NCBI GenBank assembly: GCA_963704295.1
Contig: OY969884.1
Location: 1 to 64,000, forward strand
Length of the DNA stretch: 64,000 nt
Source of the DNA: JACCVL01 sp963704295
GTDB taxonomy: Bacteria; Actinomycetota; Actinomycetes; Propionibacteriales; Nocardioidaceae
Direction: 5' to 3'
Position numbers and translations under genes: made by a program. The notes under the pieces were generated by a model. That model did not search any database, was not told the DNA's origin, and saw only the letters and a program-made list of their open reading frames with translations. Below, piece after piece: positions 58,168-64,000 of the stretch; position 1 is the stretch's first letter; the number at the start of each line of letters is the position of its first letter.

Positions 58168-59406
58168 ATGGCGGGCCGCGAGTTCTTCCACACCTGGACG
58201 GTGGCCCAGGCGCTGGCCGCGCTGCCGGTCCACCGACCGACGGCGGTGACCCGGGTCGGGCTGGACGACGCGGTCGGGCGGGTACCGGACGCCGACGTCC
58301 GCGCGCCGCACCCGCTGCCCGGGTTCGCCCGGTCGACGGTGGACGGCTTCGCCGTCCGGGCCCGGGACACCTACGGGGCCTCCGAGGGGCTGCCCGCCTA
58401 TCTCGACGTCCTCGGCGCGGTGGCGATGGGCAGGGCACCGGAGCTGTCGGTGCGCGCCGGCGGAGCCGCGACCATGCCGACCGGCGGACCGCTTCCCGAG
58501 GGCGCGGACGCGGTGGTGATGGTCGAGTACACCGCGCAGACGATGCCGGGCACGGTGGAGGTGGTGCGGCCGGTCGCGCCCGGAGACGGGGTGGTGCGTG
58601 CCGACGAGGACGTGCAGGTGGGCGCGCTGCTGGTCCCGGCCGGTCGGCCGTTGCGGGCGACCGACGTCGGGATGCTCGCCGCGGCCGGAGTCACCGCGGT
58701 GCCGGTCCACGAGCGTCCGGTCGTCGGGCTGCTGTCGACCGGCGACGAGGTCGTCCCGGCCGGGACGCCGGACTTGGCGGTCGGACAGGTGCGCGACGCC
58801 ACCGGTCCCGCGCTGGCCGGGCTGGTGGCGGAGGCGGGCGGGACGTCGCGGTCGTACGGGATCGTCCCGGACGACGGGGCGGCACTGGAGCAGCGGCTGC
58901 GACAGGCGGTGGCCGAGTGCGACGTCGTGGTGGTTTCGGCAGGGTCGTCGGTGGGCGCGCGGGACGAGACCGCCTCGGCGGTCCAGCGGCTCGGGTCGCC
59001 GGGCATCGTCTGCCACGGGATCGCGCTGCGGCCGGGCAAGCCGACCCTGCTGGCCCGCTGCGGGGACGTGCCGGTGCTCGGGCTGCCCGGGAACCCGCTG
59101 TCCGCTCTGGTGGTCTTCCGCCTGGTCGGCGTCCCCCTGATCCGGCGGGTCGGCGGTTGCACCCGGCCGCCGACCGAGCCGGTGGTGCGGGCCCGGCTGG
59201 ACCGATCGCTGGCGTCCCAGGCGGGTCGCCGCGACGTCGTCCAGGTCCGGCTGGAGGAGGACGGGCACGACCGGGTCGCGGTGCCGGTGCTCGGGGCGTC
59301 CGCGCTGCTGTCCGTCCTGACGTCGGCCGACGGCTATCTGCAGATCCCCGAGGACGCGACCGGGCTCGACGGCGGCATCGACGTCGATGTCACGCTGTAC
59401 CGGTGA
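58168..59406 (+). CDS. moeA: Molybdopterin molybdenumtransferase MoeA
   Basis: Inserts Mo (or W) into adenylylated molybdopterin. The 412-residue protein has the classic MoeA domains: the DGxA motif STVDGFAVRA near residue 55, and a domain with VGLLSTGDEVVPAG. The MPT-binding VVVSAGSSVGARDET near residue 250 and LPGNPLSALVVF follow, and the C-terminal domain IV ends in DVTLYR. The ATG follows nine bases after the diaphorase. Its location suggests it serves the AOR/FDH enzymes. Confidence 0.92.
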   Translation: MAGREFFHTWTVAQALAALPVHRPTAVTRVGLDDAVGRVPDADVRAPHPLPGFARSTVDGFAVRARDTYGASEGLPAYLDVLGAVAMGRAPELSVRAGGAATMPTGGPLPEGADAVVMVEYTAQTMPGTVEVVRPVAPGDGVVRADEDVQVGALLVPAGRPLRATDVGMLAAAGVTAVPVHERPVVGLLSTGDEVVPAGTPDLAVGQVRDATGPALAGLVAEAGGTSRSYGIVPDDGAALEQRLRQAVAECDVVVVSAGSSVGARDETASAVQRLGSPGIVCHGIALRPGKPTLLARCGDVPVLGLPGNPLSALVVFRLVGVPLIRRVGGCTRPPTEPVVRARLDRSLASQAGRRDVVQVRLEEDGHDRVAVPVLGASALLSVLTSADGYLQIPEDATGLDGGIDVDVTLYR

Positions 59407-61316
59407 GCGTCCCGCCCTCGAGTCCGTTCCTCCGCGACATCCCGGTCGAGCGCGCGCTCGCCGCCTGGCAGGCGGCCCAACGGGCGACCGGCTGCCCCGA
59501 GCGGGTGCAGCCGGTCGAACTGCCGGTGGCCGAGGCGGTCGGCCGGGTCACCGCCGAACCGGTGTGGGCCAGCCGGTCGTCGCCCGCGTACGACGCCGCG
59601 GCGATGGACGGCATCGCGGTCACCTCGAGCCAGACGGTCGGCGCCAGCGAGAGCACGCCGGTGCTGCTCAAACCGGGCGCGTTCGAGGAGGTCGACACCG
59701 GCGACCCGATCCCGGCGACCCGCGACGCGGTGGTGATGCGCGAGCACGTCCACCGCACCGCGGACGGCGCGGAGCTGCGGGCGGCCGTGCCCCCGTACCG
59801 GCATGTGCGGACCATCGGCGAGGACGTGGCGGCCACCGAGCTGCTGCTCCCGGCGGGGCACCGGCTGCGGCCCTTCGACGTCGCCGCGGCGGCGGCGGCC
59901 GGCGCCACCCGCGTCCGCGTGCACCGGCCGGCCCGGGTGGCGGTGCTGCCGAGCGGCGACGAGATCCGCCCGGTGGGCGAGCCGGTGCAGCCGGGGGAGA
60001 TCCCGGACACCAACTCGATGATGCTCGCCGCTCAAGCCCGGGAGGCGGGGGCGGAGGCGCACGTGCTGCCGATCGTCCCCGACGACCCCGACCAGATCGC
60101 GGCCGCGCTGCGCGCGGCGGCCGCGTCGGCCGACCTGGTGGTGGTGGTGGCGGGGTCGAGTGCAGGCCGCGACGACTACACCGCTCGGGTGGTGGAGGCG
60201 ACCGGACGGCTGGTGGTGCACGGGGTGGCGGTGCGGCCGGGGCACCCGGTCGTGCTGGGCGTGGTCGACGCCACCCCGGTGATCGGCGCCCCCGGCTTCC
60301 CGGTGTCGGCGGCGCTGACCTTCGACATGTTCGCGCTGCCGCTGCTCGCCGGGCTGGAGGGGACGGCGCCGCGCCGGCGGGTGACCGCGCCGGCCCGACT
60401 GGCGCGCAAGCTCGCCTCCACCATGGGCAGCGACGACTGGGTCCGGGTCCGGCTCGGGGACGTGGGCGGCCAGCTGGTGGCGACCCCGCTGCCACGCGGC
60501 GCCGGCGTATTGACGTCCCTGGTGCGCGCGGACGGCCTGCTGGTTGTCCCGACCGGCGTGGAGGGGCTGCACGCCGGGACCGAGGTGGAGGTGCAGCTGC
60601 TGCGCGGTCTGGACGAGGTGGCCCGCACCGTGGTGGCGATCGGGTCACACGACCTGGTGCTCGACCTTGCCTCGTCCGCACTCCGGCAGGTCGACCCGCG
60701 GCTGACCCTCGCGTCGTCCAACGTCGGCTCGCTCGGCGGGCTGGTGGCGCTCCGCGACGGCCTGTGCCACCTGGCCGGCTCGCACCTGCTGGACCCGGCC
60801 ACGGGGGAGTACACGCTGCCGTACGTGGACCGGGTGCTCGGCGACCACGACCCGGTCGTCATCCGGCTGGTGCATCGCGAGCAGGGGCTGGTGGTCGCGC
60901 CGGGCAACCCGCTCGGGTTGACCGGCGTCGCCGACCTGGTCGATGCGCGTTATGTCAATCGGCAGCGGGGTGCCGGGACCCGGGTGCTCTTGGACCACGA
61001 GCTGGGCAGAGCCGGGATCGACCCCGACCGGGTGACCGGCTACGGACGCGAGGAGCACACCCACCTGGGCGTGGCCGCGGCCGTGGCCGGCGACCGGGCG
61101 GACTGTGGCCTGGCGATCCTGGCGGCAGCGCGGGCGTACGGGCTGGACTTCGTCCCGGTCACCCGTGAGCCGTACGACCTGGTGACGACCCAGGCGGTGC
61201 TGGACAGCGGGGTGCTCGACGCGGTGCTCGATCTGCTGGCCGACCAGGGGTTCCTGGATCAGGTCGAGGCGCTCGGGGGGTACTCCACCAGCGAGACCGG
61301 CCGCCGCATCCGCTGA
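59403..61316 (+). CDS. MoeA fused to a PBP-like (COG1910) substrate-binding domain
   Basis: A 637-residue protein. The first about 405 residues are MoeA-like (AAMDGIAVTSSQ for the DGxA motif, VAVLPSGDEIRPVGEPV, the MPT-site VVVVAGSSAGRDDYTAR, GAPGFPVSAALTFD). The last about 225 residues start near GSHDLVLDLASSALRQ and match the PBP-like domain often fused to MoeA in archaea and clostridia, with LASSNVGSLGGLVALRDGLC and RGAGTRVLLDHELGRAGI. That domain may sense or hold the oxyanion. GTG overlaps moeA by four bases. Two MoeA proteins side by side suggest different metal roles, but sequence alone does not assign Mo or W to each. Confidence 0.88.
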   Translation: MSVPPSSPFLRDIPVERALAAWQAAQRATGCPERVQPVELPVAEAVGRVTAEPVWASRSSPAYDAAAMDGIAVTSSQTVGASESTPVLLKPGAFEEVDTGDPIPATRDAVVMREHVHRTADGAELRAAVPPYRHVRTIGEDVAATELLLPAGHRLRPFDVAAAAAAGATRVRVHRPARVAVLPSGDEIRPVGEPVQPGEIPDTNSMMLAAQAREAGAEAHVLPIVPDDPDQIAAALRAAAASADLVVVVAGSSAGRDDYTARVVEATGRLVVHGVAVRPGHPVVLGVVDATPVIGAPGFPVSAALTFDMFALPLLAGLEGTAPRRRVTAPARLARKLASTMGSDDWVRVRLGDVGGQLVATPLPRGAGVLTSLVRADGLLVVPTGVEGLHAGTEVEVQLLRGLDEVARTVVAIGSHDLVLDLASSALRQVDPRLTLASSNVGSLGGLVALRDGLCHLAGSHLLDPATGEYTLPYVDRVLGDHDPVVIRLVHREQGLVVAPGNPLGLTGVADLVDARYVNRQRGAGTRVLLDHELGRAGIDPDRVTGYGREEHTHLGVAAAVAGDRADCGLAILAAARAYGLDFVPVTREPYDLVTTQAVLDSGVLDAVLDLLADQGFLDQVEALGGYSTSETGRRIR

Positions 61317-61334
61317 CCCGACAGCGGCTGCGGT

Positions 61335-61356
61335 TTTCACGGGGTACCCCGTGAAA
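61335..61356. repeat. Perfect palindrome, copy 1
   Basis: A 22-base perfect palindrome with half-site TTTCACGGGG and centre TA. The next bases do not extend the symmetry. The identical core recurs at copy 2, with centres 62 bases apart. It lies 18 bases after the MoeA-PBP stop. Confidence 0.95.
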
Positions 61357-61393
61357 CGGGCCACTCCCGAGGGTCACGACTCTCGACCAGTGC

Positions 61394-61421
61394 AGCTTTC
61401 ACGGGGTACCCCGTGAAAGCT
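61394..61421. repeat. Perfect palindrome, copy 2 (28 bases)
   Basis: Carries the same half-site, TTTCACGGGG, extended on both sides to AGCTTTCACGGGG and its complement. It lies 109 bases before the likely parA start, in the only sizeable gap between the Mo/W-pterin cluster and parA. Could be an operator pair, a partition-type site or an RNA hairpin; no T run follows, so a plain terminator is less likely. Confidence 0.95.
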
Positions 61422-61530
61422 CCGGGCCGCGGCCCGGCGTGTGTCGGTGTGTCGGGCGGGGATGCGGTGCGCACCGGGCTAGCGTTCGGACCGTCGGCGC
61501 AATGTCGACATGTCACCTGCGGAGGCGAGC

Positions 61531-62388
61531 ATGATGGACGCACTTCTCGAGCTCGGGCCCACCGGACGTCCCCTCCCCGACCTGCCCACCCCCGCACCGC
61601 TGGAGCAGCACGGTCCGGCCCGGGTCATCGCGATGTGCAACCAGAAGGGCGGGGTCGGCAAGACCACGACGACGATCAGCCTCGGTGCGGCGCTGGCCGA
61701 GCTCGGCCGACGCGTGCTGTTGGTGGACTTCGACCCGCAGGGGTCGCTGTCGGTCGGGCTCGGACTGAACCCCAACGCGGTCGACCTCACCGTCTACAAC
61801 CTGCTGATGGACCGGCACGTGGGCTGGGCGGACGTGGTCTGCAAGACCAACGTCGACGGCATGGACATGCTGCCGTCCAACATCGACCTGTCCGCGGCCG
61901 AGGTGCAGCTGGTGGGGGAGGTGGCCCGCGAGCAGGCCCTCGCCCGCGCGCTGCAGCCGGCCCTTGCCGACTACGACATCGTCCTGATCGACTGCCAGCC
62001 GTCGCTCGGGCTGCTCACCATCAACGCTCTCACCGCGGCCGACGGGGTGGTGATCCCGCTGGAGTGCGAGTACTTCGCCCTGCGCGGCGTCGCCCTGCTG
62101 ACCGAGACCATCGACAAGGTCACCGAGCGACTCAACCCGCGGCTGCGGGTGGACGGCCTGCTCGGCACCATGTTCGACGGCCGCACCCTGCACGGCCGCG
62201 AGGTGCTGAAGACGCTGGTCGACGGCTGGGGAGGCGCGGTCTTCCACACCGTCATCCGGCGCACCGTGAAGTTCTCCGACTCCACCGTCGCCGGCGAGCC
62301 GATCACCTCGTACGCACCGGGGTCGGCCGGCGCCGAGGCGTACCGCCAGCTCGCCAAGGAGGTGCTCGTCCGGTGTCACGCCGGGTGA
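61531..62388 (+). CDS. ParA/Soj-family ATPase next to scpAB
   Basis: A deviant Walker ATPase of about 285 residues. Motifs are NQKGGVGKTTTTISLGAALA (with both signature lysines), VDFDPQGSLSVGLGL, DYDIVLIDCQPSLGLLTINA and VVIPLECEYFALRGVALL. GGAGG at 61521 favours the ATG at 61531, although an ATG at 61510 is also open. The ParA next to ScpA-ScpB is distinct from the ParA-ParB pair near oriC and usually has no ParB beside it. It probably works with the small downstream protein in chromosome organisation. Confidence 0.9.
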   Translation: MMDALLELGPTGRPLPDLPTPAPLEQHGPARVIAMCNQKGGVGKTTTTISLGAALAELGRRVLLVDFDPQGSLSVGLGLNPNAVDLTVYNLLMDRHVGWADVVCKTNVDGMDMLPSNIDLSAAEVQLVGEVAREQALARALQPALADYDIVLIDCQPSLGLLTINALTAADGVVIPLECEYFALRGVALLTETIDKVTERLNPRLRVDGLLGTMFDGRTLHGREVLKTLVDGWGGAVFHTVIRRTVKFSDSTVAGEPITSYAPGSAGAEAYRQLAKEVLVRCHAG

Positions 62389-62786
62389 GGCTGCCGGGGG
62401 CGGACGAGCTGTTCCGCCCGACCCGAGACGGCGAGGAGCCCGCGGAGCAGGTCCCGCAGATCCGGGTCGTCGCCGACGACGCCGCAGCTGCTGCCGAGCC
62501 GGCCGACGAGCCGGCCGACGAACCAACCGACGACGCCGACCGCGCCACGCGAGATCGGGAGGCACGGCGCAGCAGTGGCCGGGTCCGCCACGACGAGAAG
62601 ATGACGGTGTACGTCACCGCGGACGAGCTGTTCGACCTGGAGTCCGCCCGGCTCACCCTGAGGCGCGACCTGGGGGTGGCGGTCGACCGCGGCCGGCTGG
62701 TCCGGGAGGCGATCGCGATCGTGCTGGCCGACCTGGACGACCACGGCGGGGACAGCGTGATCGCCCGCCGGCTGGCCGCCTCGTGA
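62373..62786 (+). CDS. Small ribbon-helix-helix-like protein between parA and scpA
   Basis: A 137-residue protein. The first 70 residues are acidic and repetitive (EPADEPADEPTDDAD), probably disordered. The conserved C-terminus KMTVYVTADELFDLESARLT followed by LRRDLGVAVDRGRLVREAIA has the strand-helix-helix spacing of a ribbon-helix-helix DNA-binding domain. It overlaps parA by 16 bases and scpA by four. By position it may be the DNA-binding partner of this ParA. Function is inferred from context only; GTG at 62385 is an alternative start. Confidence 0.75.
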   Translation: MSRRVRLPGADELFRPTRDGEEPAEQVPQIRVVADDAAAAAEPADEPADEPTDDADRATRDREARRSSGRVRHDEKMTVYVTADELFDLESARLTLRRDLGVAVDRGRLVREAIAIVLADLDDHGGDSVIARRLAAS

Positions 62787-63604
62787 CGGTTGCCGCCGAC
62801 GAGCGGGAGGCGGCGGCCAGCACCGACTTCTCGGTGCACCTGGCCAACTTCGAGGGGCCGTTCGACCTGTTGCTCGGTCTGATCGCCGGCCACCAGCTGG
62901 ACATCACCGAGATCGCGCTGTCCCAGGTGACCGACGAGTTCATCGCGCACGTCAAGAGGCTCGGCCCCGACCTGGAACGGACCACACAGTTCCTGGTGGT
63001 GGCCGCCACCCTGCTCGACCTCAAGACCGCGCGGCTGCTACCGCAGGCTGATCTCGAGGACGAGGAGGACCTGGCCCTGCTGGAGGCCAGGGACCTGCTG
63101 TTCGCCCGGCTGCTGCAGTACCGCGCGTTCAAGCGAGTGGCGGCGCTGTTCGACGAGCGGCTCCAGGCGGAGTCCCGCCGGCACCCGCGGATGGCGGGGC
63201 TGGACGAACGGTTCGCGCGACTCCTGCCCGAGGTGGTGCTCCGCCTCGGACTGGACGACTTCGCCCGCCTGGCCGCTGGCGCGCTCGCTCCGAAGGAGCA
63301 GCCGGTGGTCTCGCTGAGCCACCTGCACGCCCCGCAGGTCAGCGTCCGGGAGCAGGCTGCGGTGATCGTGAGCAGGCTGCGCCAGCTGCGGCGGGCGACG
63401 TTCCGTAGTCTCGTCTCCGACGCGCCGGACACGCTGACCACGGTCGGCCGCTTCCTCGCCCTGCTGGAGCTGTTCCGGGAGGGCCAGGTGGCCTTCGACC
63501 AGGTCAGCCCGCTCGGCGAGCTGCACGTGCGGTGGACCGGCAGCGACGTGGGCGACGTGGCCGTCGGCGAGGAGTACGACGACCGGGCGGAGGAGACGCG
63601 ATGA
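62783..63604 (+). CDS. scpA: Segregation and condensation protein A
   Basis: The kleisin subunit that joins SMC heads. The 273-residue protein begins with the SMC-neck-binding domain FSVHLANFEGPFDLLLGLIA and LDITEIALSQVTDEFIAHVK. FLVVAATLLDLKTARLLPQ and a flexible middle follow, and a C-terminal winged helix ends near TVGRFLALLELFREGQVAFD, then SPLGELHVRWTG. The GTG start overlaps the preceding gene. Order parA-scpA-scpB is conserved in actinobacteria. Confidence 0.95.
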   Translation: MTVAADEREAAASTDFSVHLANFEGPFDLLLGLIAGHQLDITEIALSQVTDEFIAHVKRLGPDLERTTQFLVVAATLLDLKTARLLPQADLEDEEDLALLEARDLLFARLLQYRAFKRVAALFDERLQAESRRHPRMAGLDERFARLLPEVVLRLGLDDFARLAAGALAPKEQPVVSLSHLHAPQVSVREQAAVIVSRLRQLRRATFRSLVSDAPDTLTTVGRFLALLELFREGQVAFDQVSPLGELHVRWTGSDVGDVAVGEEYDDRAEETR

Positions 63605-64000
63605 GCCGGCTGCAACCTGCGCTCGAGGCGGTGCTGCTGGTGGCCGACCAGCCGCTCGACACGGGCGCGCTGTCGGCGGCGGTGGACCACGAGCCGGACC
63701 AGGTGGGCGCGGCGCTGGAGCGGCTGGCCCGCTGTTACGACGACGAGGGCCGCGGCTTCGAGTTGCGGCAGGTCGGCGGCGGCTGGCGGCTGTTCACCCG
63801 GGACGAGTACGCCGACGTGGTCGAGCGGTTCGTGCTCGACGGCCAGCAGGCGCGGTTGACCCAGGCGGCGCTGGAGACGCTGGCCGTGGTCGCCTACCGG
63901 CAGCCGGTGAGCCGCTCGCGGGTCTCGGCGATCCGCGGGGTGAACGTGGACGGGGTGATGCGGACGCTGCTCACCCGCGGGCTGGTGGAGGAGGCCGGCA
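63601..64000 (+). CDS. scpB: Segregation and condensation protein B (cut by window end)
   Basis: The first 133 codons of ScpB, which dimerises and binds ScpA in the SMC complex. It starts MSRLQPALEAVLLVADQPLD and has a first winged helix, then RQVGGGWRLFTRDEYADVVE and the family block LTQAALETLAVVAYRQPVSR followed by the second winged helix SRVSAIRGVNVDGVMRTLLT. The ATG overlaps scpA by four bases. The gene continues beyond base 64000. Confidence 0.95.
   Translation, partial: MSRLQPALEAVLLVADQPLDTGALSAAVDHEPDQVGAALERLARCYDDEGRGFELRQVGGGWRLFTRDEYADVVERFVLDGQQARLTQAALETLAVVAYRQPVSRSRVSAIRGVNVDGVMRTLLTRGLVEEAG

Noticed and set aside
61335..61356. Reading the palindrome as a canonical parS site
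   Set aside because: parS is TGTTTCACGTGAAACA. The site here has ten extra bases, GGGGTACCCC, between its TTTCAC and GTGAAA arms, so ParB would not be expected to bind it as such.
61335..61421. A CRISPR or transposon end from the two palindromes
   Set aside because: There are only two copies, no transposase or cas gene nearby, and no target duplication visible.

Overview
This window is a stretch of chromosome from a very GC-rich Gram-positive bacterium. Gene order, GTG-rich starts, DinB/maleylpyruvate-isomerase and TlyA genes, the SteA-SteB pair and an rRNA operon without spacer tRNAs all point to the Actinomycetota. I would guess the Frankiales/Geodermatophilales neighbourhood, but I cannot name a genus from the sequence alone. 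Most of the window is conserved core chromosome, not accessory DNA.

Left part (1-29517): translation, cofactor and amino-acid genes. def (partial), fmt, rsmB and rpe come first. An FMN riboswitch follows, controlling ribE-ribM-ribBA-ribH. hisE-hisG, a PH-domain protein and a convergent membrane protein come next. infC (apparent ATC start)-rpmI-rplT follows, then a TrmH/SpoU rRNA methyltransferase, an orphan histidine kinase and pheS-pheT. An SDR, a sulfotransferase and a DinB-fold protein precede a complete arginine operon argC-J-B-D-F-R-G-H with an ArgR-type operator in front. A 3-methyladenine glycosylase and tyrS close this part.

Middle (29518-49743): a full 16S-23S-5S rRNA operon with two good promoters, BoxA-like antitermination sites and a strong hairpin after 5S. 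Then come a TPR protein, an SSB-like protein, DUF1015, a NagD-type HAD phosphatase, a small protein, tlyA, nadK, recN, steA-steB, pyrG, a NUDIX hydrolase, ald and xerD. ald (two) and xerD (one) carry three +1 frame changes within about 570 bp, and both rebuild to normal length. A local sequence or assembly error is more likely than two pseudogenes.

Right part (49780-64000): a DUF2157-like membrane gene, then a Mo/W-pterin cluster. It holds a MobA-MoaD-like fusion, an aldehyde:ferredoxin oxidoreductase, a large molybdo/tungsto formate dehydrogenase, a fused NuoE-NuoF diaphorase, MoeA, and MoeA fused to a periplasmic-binding-protein-like domain. By synteny it appears inserted between xerD and parA-scpA-scpB, which often lie close together in actinobacteria. 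The gap between the cluster and parA carries two copies of a perfect palindrome, 62 bp centre to centre.

The most distinctive observations are the MobA-MoaD fusion, the co-location of AOR and FDH with one NADH module and two MoeA types, the twin palindromes before parA, the rare infC start codon and the frameshift cluster at 48.35-48.92 kb. No CRISPR array, insertion sequence, prophage or tRNA gene was recognised.
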